A stretch of DNA of 51,048 nucleotides from Lentisphaerota bacterium (GTDB taxonomy: Bacteria; Verrucomicrobiota; Kiritimatiellia; RFP12; UBA3636). The notes under the pieces were generated by a model. The model did no database searches, was not told the origin of the DNA, and saw nothing but the letters and a program-made list of their open reading frames with translations. Shown here one piece after another: positions 42,766 through 51,048 of the stretch (positions are counted from its first letter, which is position 1; each line of letters starts with the position of its first letter). Location: positions 1 through 51,048 of the forward strand of contig JALHHX010000002.1 of assembly GCA_022837245.1 (NCBI GenBank), written 5' to 3'. The position numbers and the translations under genes were made by a program.

Positions 42766-44503
42766 GGCCATCAAAACGAAAGACTTCCACCGCGACCTTG
42801 AGAAAAAGTCATCGGCGGTGTCGCTCTCCGACATGGAGGTGTTCATATTCCCGGATCTCATGTACAGCCTTATGCTGGCCAATTTGATGTCTCCTGTGAT
42901 CTGGCGCTGGCGCGACGACCCGTGGTTCGACGGCATCAAGCGCAGGGGCATGATGGCGCGCATCAACCGTCTCAAGCAGTACATCATGGACCACTACGCT
43001 TTCAATCTGGATCTCGAGACCTGGGGGCTCACTACCAAAGAGCGCGAGCTGGAGCGCTTCGCAGACTTCGTGGACACCGGCATGCTGGCGCAGTCGAACG
43101 CGCTGTTCGGTTACGAGGGCGACAAATATTACTTCGACATCGACATCAGGACGCACTTCAACCTAGACAAATACACCACGAACGTGATTCCGTATTGGAA
43201 GACGGAAACGGTTGAGGCGATGACGGCGTTCGAACTGCGCGAGGGCTACAGCACAGGTGCGGGCGAATGCGTTTCGCTGGCGGCGCTCTACGCGGCGGCG
43301 CTCTTCATCGTGCTGGAAATTCCATTGGAGAAAATCTTCATGATGGCGACGCCGTTGCATTCGCAGAACTTCGTCGATCTGGACGAGGGTCTCCTGACAA
43401 ACAACCGCCGGATTGTGACGAAGAAAATGTGGTTCAACGGCACGGCGCTATCCGGCCAGGCGCGGCGTTCGCTCGAGAACGAGCGCGTGACGCTCGTGAC
43501 GCACTCCTCGGGAACCATACACATCATGTATCCCGATGCCACTATCTCGCCCGAGGTCTACAAGGATTTCCGTAAAAAACTTTCAAACTACCTCAGCACA
43601 CCGCTCACGCCGGAGATGCTGGGCAACTTCCTGCGCCAAGCTCCCGAGTGCCATAAGTGCGTGCTTGTCCGTGCGGAGATAAACGGCCGTAAACACTACC
43701 TCCCCATCGCGCGCGCGTTCGCTTACGAGCAGGATTCCTCCTACAAAGTAACCGACAACACCCGCGACAAATTGCTGGCGGAAATCGAGCAATCAGAGTT
43801 TTCCAGCGAGCGCAACTGCGACCGCTGCCTCATCCTCAACGACCTCGAGGACTACCTCACGGAGCATCCAGTCGATATTTCCAACGAAGAGGACACCGAG
43901 CGCCTTGTCAAGCGCTTCAAGACGGCTTGCTTGGATGCTGACGAGACGGTACGCAAGTTGATCGACTTCTGCCACACGGTCCCACGCATGCCTAATCCTG
44001 CGGAGAAGGCTTTCCGTTCCGAGCCGCCCTTGAATATCAAGCCCGGAATGACACGCGAGGACATAATCGCCCGCGTCGAAGAGCTCAGGGACAAAAACGA
44101 ATACTGCCGCCTTGCCTTCTATGCGTGGCGGGATCTTTCGCGCACCGAGGCGGAGCCGTTCATGAAAGCGGCGGTCGAGCGCAATCCCGTATGCATCGAA
44201 AAGAGCGCGAAGGCGTTCCCCAACGATGCGGCGCTTGTCGAGCATGTGAAGTCCATGCGTGCCGAATCAATATACGAGGGGGCGGGGAGGTTGTCGCAGC
44301 CTGATGAAGTATGGAACTTCAGCACTGGCGACGGACTTGAGCGCGCTATAATGCTTGGCGTGGTGCTGCATGCGCGCAATGGCGGGGCGTACGTGGTAGA
44401 GCCAGGCGATGGTTCGGCTGCGCTAAGGCGCGCGGACGGCGGAGTGGTGGCGGAACTTCCGTCGACCAAATCGATCCCGCAGAAGAAGCTGGAGATCGGG
44501 TGA
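42755..44503 (+). CDS. Unrecognised protein with transglutaminase-like Cys/His segment
   Basis: A 582-residue cytoplasmic-looking protein I cannot assign firmly. A central segment resembles the transglutaminase/cysteine-protease core: Cys172 in TGAGECVSLAALYAAAL, His202 in TPLHSQNFVDLDEG, with Asp208 and Asp210 as possible third members. The helix after the Cys (LAALYAAALFIVLEIPLEKI) fits that fold. Other cysteines pair as CHKC (in APECHKCVLV) and CDRC (in ERNCDRCLIL), a possible metal site. No signal peptide. The ATG at 42755 has AGAGGGG upstream and overlaps the glycosyltransferase gene by 11 bp; its stop overlaps the NERD gene start (TGATG). Translation of the three is probably coupled. 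Function is unknown. Confidence 0.72.
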   Translation: MQDKAIKTKDFHRDLEKKSSAVSLSDMEVFIFPDLMYSLMLANLMSPVIWRWRDDPWFDGIKRRGMMARINRLKQYIMDHYAFNLDLETWGLTTKERELERFADFVDTGMLAQSNALFGYEGDKYYFDIDIRTHFNLDKYTTNVIPYWKTETVEAMTAFELREGYSTGAGECVSLAALYAAALFIVLEIPLEKIFMMATPLHSQNFVDLDEGLLTNNRRIVTKKMWFNGTALSGQARRSLENERVTLVTHSSGTIHIMYPDATISPEVYKDFRKKLSNYLSTPLTPEMLGNFLRQAPECHKCVLVRAEINGRKHYLPIARAFAYEQDSSYKVTDNTRDKLLAEIEQSEFSSERNCDRCLILNDLEDYLTEHPVDISNEEDTERLVKRFKTACLDADETVRKLIDFCHTVPRMPNPAEKAFRSEPPLNIKPGMTREDIIARVEELRDKNEYCRLAFYAWRDLSRTEAEPFMKAAVERNPVCIEKSAKAFPNDAALVEHVKSMRAESIYEGAGRLSQPDEVWNFSTGDGLERAIMLGVVLHARNGGAYVVEPGDGSAALRRADGGVVAELPSTKSIPQKKLEIG

Positions 44504-45258
44504 TGGGGAAGCCGCATGTCACCTCTTCCAAAGCGGATGGTTTCGCGTCCGTCAGCGGGAGTCCCGGGGCGCGTGTGCGCTTCATGGGTTTCTTCAGCAT
44601 CTTCTGGCCATTTCTGCTTGTGGTCTTTGTTGCTGGCTGGCTCCTTAACTGCCTGTTCCCGGTTACGATAGCCACTGGCGTAGCCGCGCTGCTTCTGCTG
44701 GCGCTGGTTGGCGTGGCGTGGATGGCGTTCGATAGCGCGGGCAGGCGTTTCGAGGCTTTTTTAAAAGGTGCGAGAGGCGAAGAAATCGTGGCACGCGAGT
44801 TGGCATTGTTGCCAGCGGGGTGGGATGTTTTCCACGGGGTGCCGAGGAGTGGTGCGGAGGCGCTTGCGGGCGGCGGCGACTTCGACCACATCATAGTGGG
44901 ACCTGACACGATGTTCGTGGTGGAGACGAAGAACTGGGACGGGCCTGTCACGATAGAACGCGGTATGCTCAAAGTCCGCGGCAGGATCCCCCGCCGTTCG
45001 CCAGTGGCGCAGGTACGCAAGGCGGCGCTTGAGCTTGCGGCGCTGTTGGAGGAGGCCATGCCCAACGGGATCGCGGTGACGCCTGTCGTTTGCTTCGCGG
45101 GCGACGGCTTCGCGGAGGACGAGGAGAGAATTGACGATGTATGCGTCTGCAACGTGCGTGTTCTGCGCCGCATCATCCTCGATACGGAGGGGGGCGACAT
45201 CGACGGGCCCCGCCGCAGGCTCATCGTCGAGACGCTCATCAGAAGGATGTGGGGTTGA
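44503..45258 (+). CDS. Membrane-anchored NERD-domain protein
   Basis: A 251-residue protein with two adjacent hydrophobic segments near the N-terminus (about 28-46 and 53-73), followed by a NERD (nuclease-related) domain. RRFEAFLKGARGEEIVAREL holds the conserved GxxGE. GGGDFDHIIVGPDTMFVVETKN gives the Asp and the ExK active-site pattern of PD-(D/E)XK-like folds. The late CVCNVRVLRRIIL matches the family C-terminus. The ATG at 44503 shares bases with the upstream TGA (TGATG). The domain is predicted to face the cytosol. Substrate and partners are unknown. Confidence 0.85.
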   Translation: MGKPHVTSSKADGFASVSGSPGARVRFMGFFSIFWPFLLVVFVAGWLLNCLFPVTIATGVAALLLLALVGVAWMAFDSAGRRFEAFLKGARGEEIVARELALLPAGWDVFHGVPRSGAEALAGGGDFDHIIVGPDTMFVVETKNWDGPVTIERGMLKVRGRIPRRSPVAQVRKAALELAALLEEAMPNGIAVTPVVCFAGDGFAEDEERIDDVCVCNVRVLRRIILDTEGGDIDGPRRRLIVETLIRRMWG

Positions 45259-45348
45259 TGAGATTTGCTGTATTCTCGGCACATTTTGTGCTAATATGGT
45301 AAAACTAAACAGTTAAAAAAACGCATTTTACATGAGGAGGGAAAGCGC

Positions 45349-46746
45349 ATGCTCAATATAAGGTTCTACGGTGCAGTGCAGACAACCACTGGTTCCATGC
45401 ACCTGATGGAATACAATGGCAAAAATGTCTTGCTTGATTGCGGACTTGTCCAAGGAAAACGCAAGGAATCGTTTGAGCAGAACCGCCGCATACCCTTCGA
45501 CGCCGCGAGGGTCGATGTTATAGTCCTCTCCCACGCACACGTGGATCACAGTGGCAGGATCCCGGCGCTTGTGCGCCTCGGGTTCCGAGGGAAGATTTAC
45601 AGCACACCTCCGACTCGGGATCTGGCGGAAATAATGTTGCGCGACTCGGCGTATCTTCAGGAAAAGGACGTGGAGTATGTGAACAAGAAAAGGGCGAGGC
45701 AGGGTCTGTCAATGTTTGAAATCCTGTACGACCAGAATGACGTTGACACGACGATGCGGCATTTCGAGACGCTGGAATACGGAGAGGCGCGTGAAATCGT
45801 GCCGGGCATGAAGCTCACCTTCCGCGACGCTGGGCACATTCTGGGATCCGCCACTTGCACGCTCGACTACGAAAAGGACGGGAAGCCCCGCCGGTTGCTC
45901 TACACGGGCGACCTCGGTCAGAAGGACACCCCGTTCCTTAACGACCCCGTCGTTGAGAAGGGAGTGGACGTGCTAATCACCGAAAGCACGTACGGTGACC
46001 GCGATCACCCCACCCGCGAAAATGTGCGTGGCCGTCTCAAAGACTACATTGAATTCATCGTGCAGCACAAGTCCAAGCTGATAATTCCCGCGTTCAGCGT
46101 CGGGCGCACTCAGCAGATCATCTACGTTTTCAATTACCTCGTCGAGCGCGGCGCAATTCCGATCGTGCCCGTATATGTTGATAGTCCGCTGTCGCTCAAA
46201 GCCACGGAGATACACAAAAAGCATATGGGCTACTACAATGCCCTCACACAGGAGATGCTCCAAGCCAACGACGATCCGTTCAAATTCCCGGGGCTCAAGT
46301 TCACGCAGTCCGTGGACGAATCCAAGGCGCTCAATGAAGTGAAGGGGCCGGTTGTGATAATCTCCGCCTCCGGCATGTGCGAAGGCGGACGCATACAGCA
46401 CCACCTGAAGAACAACATCGGCGATCCTCTAAACATCGTCCTGATCACCGGCTTCCAGGCAGAGAACACGCTCGGGCGCAGAATTGTGGAGCGCCAGCCC
46501 ATCGTGAAGATTTTCGGCGAGGAATACGAACTCAAGGCCACGGTTTACACCATAAACGAGCTCTCGGCGCATGCCGACAAGACGGGACTGACCAACTATG
46601 CCAAGGCACTCGGAAAGACCGTCAAGCGCGCCTTCTGCGTGCATGGTGAGCCAGATTACTGCGAAGCGCACAAGAAAAACCTTGAGAACATAGGGATCCG
46701 GCGCGTTGACATTCCGGTGTCCGGACAACTCTTCGAAAACGTTTAG
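45349..46746 (+). CDS. MBL-fold beta-CASP ribonuclease
   Basis: Zinc metallo-beta-lactamase-fold RNase of the CPSF/RNA-processing type, 465 residues. Metal motif SHAHVDHSG with His62, His64, Asp66 and His67; the later His in DAGHILGSA; Asp in YTGDLGQKDTPFL. The beta-CASP part has TESTYGDRDHP, PAFSVGRTQQIIY and ISASGMCEGGRIQHHL, and the C-terminal RMMBL segment ELSAHADKTGL with FCVHGEPDYCEAH. GGAGGG about 8 nt upstream supports the ATG. A hairpin GCACATTTTGTGC (45279-45291) lies in the promoter region. It probably degrades or trims RNA in the cytoplasm. Confidence 0.92.
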   Translation: MLNIRFYGAVQTTTGSMHLMEYNGKNVLLDCGLVQGKRKESFEQNRRIPFDAARVDVIVLSHAHVDHSGRIPALVRLGFRGKIYSTPPTRDLAEIMLRDSAYLQEKDVEYVNKKRARQGLSMFEILYDQNDVDTTMRHFETLEYGEAREIVPGMKLTFRDAGHILGSATCTLDYEKDGKPRRLLYTGDLGQKDTPFLNDPVVEKGVDVLITESTYGDRDHPTRENVRGRLKDYIEFIVQHKSKLIIPAFSVGRTQQIIYVFNYLVERGAIPIVPVYVDSPLSLKATEIHKKHMGYYNALTQEMLQANDDPFKFPGLKFTQSVDESKALNEVKGPVVIISASGMCEGGRIQHHLKNNIGDPLNIVLITGFQAENTLGRRIVERQPIVKIFGEEYELKATVYTINELSAHADKTGLTNYAKALGKTVKRAFCVHGEPDYCEAHKKNLENIGIRRVDIPVSGQLFENV

Positions 46747-46816
46747 ACAATGTAAACACGCCGCCTCCGCTCTGGACGGGGCGCGATAAAATCAACAACA
46801 ACGCATAGTTCATAAA

Positions 46817-47875
46817 ATGATCAAAGTAAAAGTCATCGGTGCCAGCGGATATGGCGGAATCGGCATAATCGAGCTGCTCCTGCGCCACCCGGAAACGGAA
46901 ATACAGGCGCTCGTCGCGCTTGAGAGCGTCGGCCAGCCAATCTCCGACATTTATCCACATCTGAAGGGATTCTGCGACATGCCGGTGCTCGCTCCGGATT
47001 CCCCCGCAGCTCTCGAACCGGCTGACGTGGTGTTCTTCTCCACGCCCGACGGAGTCGGGATGAACGGAGCGCGCGCGGAGCTTGACAAGGGCGCCAAGGT
47101 CATCGACTACAGCGGCGACTTCCGCTTCAATACCGTGGAAGAGTATGCGGAATACGCACGCCGCATTGGCAAGCCCACCACGCATGCCGACCCCGGGCTG
47201 CTGCCGCTTTCCGTTTACGGCGCGACTGAGCTCCACCGCTCCGAAATCAACGCCGAACGCCGCATAGTAGGCAACCCCGGCTGTTTTGCCGTTAGCTGCA
47301 TCCTAGGGTTGGCGCCTGCCGCCGCGGCGAAAACCTTCCGCGCCAATTCCGTGATATGCGACTGCAAATCCGGCATCTCAGGCGCCGGGAAAAAGCTAAA
47401 CGCGGCCTTCCACTATCCGAACCGCCACGAAATGATGAACGCCTACAAACTGGCGGACCACCAGCACGTCTGCGAAGTCGAGCGCGAGCTTTCGCTTCTC
47501 GCCGGCGAGCCAGTGGTGGTCACATTCACGGCGCAGGTCGTGCCGGTCAGCCGAGGCATAATGTCGTGCTTGTACGCCGATCTCGTCCATTCAATCAGCG
47601 AAGAGGAAATGGTTGGCATCTACCGGGAATTCTACAAAGACAGCCCCTTCGTCCGCGTGTTCCCGTCTTCGGCATTCGTTGGCAGCATGCACGTGCGCGG
47701 CTCCAACTACGCAAACATCGTGGTCAGCATTGACCAACGCAGCAACCGGCTTCGGATTGTCTCGCATATCGACAACCTGATGAAAGGGCAGGCGGGCTCC
47801 GCCATGCAGAACATGAACCTCATGTGCGGGCTGCCCGAAACGACGGGTCTCGACCACCCCGGCTTCTTCCCGTGA
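46817..47875 (+). CDS. argC: N-acetyl-gamma-glutamyl-phosphate reductase
   Basis: NADPH-dependent reduction of N-acetylglutamyl phosphate to the semialdehyde, third step of arginine synthesis. 352 residues. Rossmann loop VIGASGYGGIGIIELLL, FFSTPDGVG, catalytic Cys156 in GNPGCFAVSC, SGISGAGKK and HRHE-like NRHEMMNAYKLADHQH. No other arg gene adjoins it. It may feed arginine to the decarboxylase of the polyamine operon 12 kb upstream, but no shared regulation is visible. No clear ribosome-binding site precedes the ATG. A TAAAAT at 46787-46792 is a possible -10. Confidence 0.94.
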   Translation: MIKVKVIGASGYGGIGIIELLLRHPETEIQALVALESVGQPISDIYPHLKGFCDMPVLAPDSPAALEPADVVFFSTPDGVGMNGARAELDKGAKVIDYSGDFRFNTVEEYAEYARRIGKPTTHADPGLLPLSVYGATELHRSEINAERRIVGNPGCFAVSCILGLAPAAAAKTFRANSVICDCKSGISGAGKKLNAAFHYPNRHEMMNAYKLADHQHVCEVERELSLLAGEPVVVTFTAQVVPVSRGIMSCLYADLVHSISEEEMVGIYREFYKDSPFVRVFPSSAFVGSMHVRGSNYANIVVSIDQRSNRLRIVSHIDNLMKGQAGSAMQNMNLMCGLPETTGLDHPGFFP

Positions 47876-47899
47876 GCCTGCGGCGTTTTTTTTCAAGGG

Positions 47900-47908
47900 T
47901 GATATAAT
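47900..47908 (+). promoter_or_regulatory. Extended -10 promoter of the bactofilin gene
   Basis: TGATATAAT: a TG one base before a perfect TATAAT (47903-47908), 25 bp before the ATG. It is preceded by an 8-T run (47886-47893) that may end argC transcription, though no stable stem is visible. Confidence 0.5.
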
Positions 47909-47933
47909 CGAACAAGCAACAAGGAACAAAACC

Positions 47934-48377
47934 ATGGATAATCCAACAGACAAAACAGCGAAAACAATAATTGCGGAAGACATTGAAATCACAGGCACCA
48001 TAAAGAGCGCCAGCAACATACAGTTCGACGGCAAGCTAAACGGCGACCTTAATTGCGCCGGCTCGGCCATGCTCGGCAAGAACGCGGTGGTTAAAGGCAA
48101 CATCAACGCTGAATCGGTCTCCATCTCCGGGAGCATCACCGGCAACATCGTGGTCAAAGACCGCATCGAGATGAAGAGCACCGCGCGTGTGCAGGGCGAC
48201 ATCAGCGCCAAACGCCTGACAGTCGAGGACGGCGTGACATTCGTCGGCAAGTCCGAAGTCAATTCATCGGGCGCCGCGAGAACTGGTGATTCCCCGTCAG
48301 CCAGTACGTCTTCGTCAGGTGGCTCCGCATCCACCCCACAGTCTGGGTCCGCTTCATCCGCTGGCGTGAAGAAATAG
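47934..48377 (+). CDS. Bactofilin
   Basis: Polymer-forming cytoskeletal protein, 147 residues. The right-handed beta-helix core runs from about 15 to 105 with repeating hydrophobic/Gly pattern: EDIEITGTIKSASNIQFDGK, LNGDLNCAGSAMLG, VKGNINAESVSISGSITGNI, MKSTARVQGDISAK. A Ser/Gly-rich flexible tail (about 115-147) follows. AAGGA lies before the ATG. The next gene, 33 bp on, encodes a second bactofilin-like protein, and a kinase follows, suggesting one transcript. Confidence 0.93.
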   Translation: MDNPTDKTAKTIIAEDIEITGTIKSASNIQFDGKLNGDLNCAGSAMLGKNAVVKGNINAESVSISGSITGNIVVKDRIEMKSTARVQGDISAKRLTVEDGVTFVGKSEVNSSGAARTGDSPSASTSSSGGSASTPQSGSASSAGVKK

Positions 48378-48410
48378 GTCTGGTAGGCGTCCGGGTCCCA
48401 GGCACGACAG

Positions 48411-49181
48411 ATGGCAAAGCGCGACGATCCAAACGTCATAGACGGGTTTGCTTCCGTCCAGGCACTGAAACGAGCGTCCGCACGCAAACAAGGCGGCGTC
48501 AAGGCCAAGATCCACGAATCCGCGGATGAAGACGCAGGCGCCGCCAAAGTAGCCTCCGCTAAGGCGGCTGCCGCTGCGGACGCCTCGGCGGCGCTGTCGC
48601 CCGCAAGGGCGTCAGCCAACGTTGTGGTGCCCCAGAAGCGCCTTGTCATCTGCTACTCGTGCGGCTATTCGCACACAGTCTCGGGGCGTATGCAGAACTC
48701 GTACTGCCCCAAGTGCAAAACGAAGCTCATCACAGAGGACGTCACTGTCGGCGGGAAGCACACGGAGGACATCCTGACGATTGGGAATGTCACGGTCACG
48801 GCCGATGCCGAGTTTTCCGATGGCCTCACGATAACGGGACAGCGCGTGGTGCTCGATGGGGACGTCACCCCGGTGGTTTCCATAACGGCGTCTGAGGCGT
48901 TGGAAATGCGCTCAAACGCGAAATTCCGTGGAGAATCCATACACAACATTACTGGTCGAGTCATCGTTCCGGCCGAGAACAACGTGAAGCTGGATTCGCC
49001 GTTCACCTGCACAGAGCTCGAAATATCCGGCGCGCTCCATGCCGAGGTTTCCGTCGAAAGCTCCGCGCATATCATGCCAGGCGGTTTGCTCGAAGGCTCC
49101 TTCCGCGGCCCCTCGCTCATAGTCCATGATGGTGGCGGGTTGATTGGATCCGTTCAAGTGGGCGTGCAAGTGGGCGTGTAA
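48411..49181 (+). CDS. Zinc-ribbon bactofilin-like protein
   Basis: A 256-residue protein. An Ala/Lys-rich N-terminus (about 1-75) is followed by a zinc ribbon with Cys81/Cys84 (CYSC) and Cys99/Cys102 (CPKC). Then comes a beta-helical polymer-forming region with ILTIGNVTVTADAEFSDGLT, ITGQRVVLDGDVTP, ALEMRSNAKFRGESIHNI and LEISGALHAEVSVESSAHI. The C-terminus ends in a small duplication (VQVGVQVGV). It resembles bactofilins but the ribbon is an added domain. It follows the first bactofilin by 33 bp and precedes the kinase by 67 bp. Confidence 0.85.
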   Translation: MAKRDDPNVIDGFASVQALKRASARKQGGVKAKIHESADEDAGAAKVASAKAAAAADASAALSPARASANVVVPQKRLVICYSCGYSHTVSGRMQNSYCPKCKTKLITEDVTVGGKHTEDILTIGNVTVTADAEFSDGLTITGQRVVLDGDVTPVVSITASEALEMRSNAKFRGESIHNITGRVIVPAENNVKLDSPFTCTELEISGALHAEVSVESSAHIMPGGLLEGSFRGPSLIVHDGGGLIGSVQVGVQVGV

Positions 49182-49189
49182 AACCGCTA

Positions 49190-49217
49190 TTCCATATTCT
49201 GGGGGTTTTGATAAAAT
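49190..49217 (+). promoter_or_regulatory. Possible promoter of the kinase gene
   Basis: TAAAAT at 49212-49217, within an imperfect inverted repeat GGGGGTTTTGATAAAATTCC; a weak TTCCAT lies 16 bp upstream. Low confidence. Confidence 0.25.
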
Positions 49218-49248
49218 TCCCCACTTCAACACATGAGGCTTATAGAAT

Positions 49249-51048
49249 TTGAACGAAGAGAAACCAGCAGATGTCCGGACGGATGAAGTGGAGTTCGAGA
49301 CGCAGCTCATTCCACAGCAGGCCAGGCGTCCCGTCGCCCCTGTGGTGCCGTCGCCTTTTCAAGGAGCGGACAAGGCGGCGGATCTCGGCAATTATTCGTT
49401 GCGGGCCAAAATCGGCGCTGGTGGCATGGGCGTGGTGTACCTGGCGGTGGACAAACGGCTCGGACGCTACGTCGCAATTAAACGCCTTAAAAAGGATCTG
49501 CGATCGGACAACGCCATACGCCGCCGTTTCCTGCATGAGGCGAAGGCTGCCGCCTCCCTCAACAACGTGCATATAGTGCATATCTACTCCATAGGCGAGG
49601 ACGCCGATGGCCCGTACATCGTCATGGAGTATGTCGAGGGAGCGCTCCCGAAAACCGATCCCGACGCCCCATGCCCCCCGCAGACGCTTGAACACTACGT
49701 CGAGGGCAACGGCCCGTTCAGTTTGGAGGATGGCACTGTGTTCCTTCTCAAAATCGGGCATGCCATAGAAGCCGCTCATGCGGCGGGTGTGATACACCGC
49801 GACCTGAAGCCATCCAACGTCCTGATGGATTCGGCAGGAGAGCCGAAAATTGTTGATTTTGGCCTCGCGCGTCTCACGCTCCCCGGAGCATCGACCGATC
49901 TCACCGTAGCTGGCGACAAGTTCATTTCTATTGGTTACGGTGCGCCGGAGCAGGAGACAGACGCCGCGGTGTCCGACGAACGGGCCGACGTTTACGGTCT
50001 GGGCGCTCTCTTCTACTTTATACTGACTGGCAAAAACCCGCGCTATTTCCGCGAGGAGGATCTGCCCGTCTCTGTGCGCCCACTCGTGTGCAAGGCACTG
50101 GAGACTGACCGCGACGAACGCTTCCAGAGCGTCGCCGGCTTCAACGCCGCGCTCAAGATCATGCTTGCCGAATCAAAGACCGAGCGCCCCACTGTCAAAA
50201 CGACTTGGCGCTGCAAGTGGTGCGACACCATCAACCCGCTCAGCAAGCGTTTTTGCGGCGAATGCGGATGGGACGGACGCGAGCAGTGCCGCGAATGCGG
50301 GGCGGATCAGCAAGTCGGCATACAGTTCTGCGGCGTCTGCGGGGCTAACGCCCGCGATTACGAAAACGCCATCGCCGCGCTGCGCAAGCTCAAAGGCGCT
50401 GTCGAGTCGCGCCAGTACGACTGGGCCGTCAACTATGCGTCCCAACCGCTCGCATTCGAGCCGGTCGGCCCCAACGGTCGCGACATGCTAAACGAATTCC
50501 GCACGCTTGGATCTGCCGCGCAGAACCGCCTCCGCAGACGCGACCAGCTCTCCGAAATCATCGGTATCGAGATGTCCGCGGAGAACTACGAACGCGCCAA
50601 ACGCTTTATCGAGGAATACCGCACGCTCTCTCCGACAAAAGACGCTTTCGAGGAGGAGCTCGACTCGATCCCTGAGAAGACGCGAAACCGCGATTGTCTG
50701 CGTATAGCGAAGGCGTTTGCGTCGAAGGACTGGCAACTTGGCGAAAGGCTTCTCGTGACGCTTCCTGATTCCGGTGGCCAGCGCCCGGCGGCGGTAGCGA
50801 ACTTATGGCGCACATTGCGCCGCCATAAACGCCGCGTCTTGGCGGGCCGCGTTGTTGCGGCCATAATTGCCGTCTGCTTGCTTTACGTGCTGTTGCTCCC
50901 GCCGATGATACAGCTGGGCATTCCAGGGAAAAACTTTACAACAAGCTTTTCCGCTCGCATTTTCGAAATGCCGAGGGCAGGAGTTTTGTTACGCAAGTAT
51001 GCCGGACTGTGGGGCATGGACGAAGCCGCCATGAGCGGCAACAGTCCG
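49249..51048 (+). CDS. Ser/Thr protein kinase with two zinc ribbons and a TM segment, cut by window edge
   Basis: Hanks-type kinase, at least 600 residues, with no stop before the edge. Kinase domain (about 50-310): Gly loop IGAGGMGVVYLA, ATP Lys78 in VAIKRL, the Glu in FLHEAKAAASL, catalytic Asp185 in HRDLKPSN, Asp203 in DFGLA, GYGAPEQ. Two zinc ribbons follow: Cys322/325 with Cys336/339, and Cys347/350 with Cys361/364. A charged helical region comes next, then one membrane segment (about 535-555, VVAAIIAVCLLYVLLLPP), so the C-terminus is probably outside. The start is TTG at 49249; the ATG at 49233 is in another frame. It lies directly after two bactofilins. Confidence 0.92.
   Translation, partial: MNEEKPADVRTDEVEFETQLIPQQARRPVAPVVPSPFQGADKAADLGNYSLRAKIGAGGMGVVYLAVDKRLGRYVAIKRLKKDLRSDNAIRRRFLHEAKAAASLNNVHIVHIYSIGEDADGPYIVMEYVEGALPKTDPDAPCPPQTLEHYVEGNGPFSLEDGTVFLLKIGHAIEAAHAAGVIHRDLKPSNVLMDSAGEPKIVDFGLARLTLPGASTDLTVAGDKFISIGYGAPEQETDAAVSDERADVYGLGALFYFILTGKNPRYFREEDLPVSVRPLVCKALETDRDERFQSVAGFNAALKIMLAESKTERPTVKTTWRCKWCDTINPLSKRFCGECGWDGREQCRECGADQQVGIQFCGVCGANARDYENAIAALRKLKGAVESRQYDWAVNYASQPLAFEPVGPNGRDMLNEFRTLGSAAQNRLRRRDQLSEIIGIEMSAENYERAKRFIEEYRTLSPTKDAFEEELDSIPEKTRNRDCLRIAKAFASKDWQLGERLLVTLPDSGGQRPAAVANLWRTLRRHKRRVLAGRVVAAIIAVCLLYVLLLPPMIQLGIPGKNFTTSFSARIFEMPRAGVLLRKYAGLWGMDEAAMSGNSP

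Noticed and set aside
47877..47893. Rho-independent terminator after argC
   Set aside because: There is a run of eight T but no stable stem before it; only a three-base GCC/GGC pairing is visible.
1..51048. tRNA, rRNA or other standard RNA genes
   Set aside because: The gaps were read for T-loop motifs and cloverleaf ends; none was convincing. The structured element at 15046-15150 does not have tRNA arms.

Overview
This window looks like a chromosomal segment of a Gram-negative anaerobe, most likely from the PVC superphylum (Kiritimatiellota, Lentisphaerota or Verrucomicrobiota). That placement is inference. It rests on a Kdo transferase (so LPS), an [FeFe]-hydrogenase maturase (so anaerobic H2 metabolism), paired bactofilins, a large FAD_oxidored-type protein with a helical-repeat tail, the remnant of an APC permease fused to a PTS-EIIA-like domain, and long intergenic stretches full of short 'cgcgaag'-type repeats. 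I found no phage, no intact insertion sequence, no CRISPR array, and no tRNA or rRNA gene.

Layout. 1-2251 (minus): Kdo transferase, running off the left edge, behind an unrecognised gene. 2614-6675 (plus): RecD helicase, an FAD-linked D-2-hydroxyacid dehydrogenase and a decayed Gfo/Idh/MocA oxidoreductase. 6682-11596 (minus): a tight operon of a Ppx/GppA-HD protein with degenerate catalytic motifs, polyphosphate kinase and phosphofructokinase. 11744-14470 (minus): a 908-residue FAD protein. 14471-15466: a repeat-filled gap. 15467-19312 (plus): HydF, a DUF2851 protein and a lytic transglycosylase lipoprotein. 19324-20508 (minus): HflX. 20647-24823 (plus): glycogen phosphorylase and glycogen synthase. 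24825-26442: APC-EIIA permease pseudogene. 26539-29071 (plus): FeoA and FeoB. 29068-30057 (minus): an intact Gfo/Idh/MocA oxidoreductase. 30510-34921 (plus): a polyamine operon. 35405-36206: a broken DUF4143-type ATPase and an 87-bp tandem array. 36207-39552 (minus): ProS, an HU/IHF protein and HisS. 40289-45258 (plus): Dxr, a GT4 glycosyltransferase, a transglutaminase-like protein and a membrane-anchored NERD protein. 45349-51048 (plus): a beta-CASP RNase, ArgC, two bactofilins (one with a zinc ribbon) and a Ser/Thr kinase with two zinc ribbons, cut by the right edge.

How the genes work together. Carbon and energy storage is prominent: polyphosphate (Ppk1 with a Ppx-like partner), glycogen (GlgP, GlgA) and glycolysis (PfkA). 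The polyamine operon encodes arginine to agmatine to putrescine. It then carries genes for two alternative aminopropylation routes, the SpeE type and the carboxyspermidine dehydrogenase type. The last block places two cytoskeletal polymer proteins directly before a membrane-anchored kinase that also carries zinc ribbons.

Two general patterns stand out. Three genes (Gfo/Idh/MocA, APC-EIIA, DUF4143 ATPase) are decayed by large internal deletions plus frameshifts while both ends are kept. Several promoters share the same form, TTGACT, 17-18 bp, TAGAAT, which suggests a housekeeping sigma-factor consensus for this genome.
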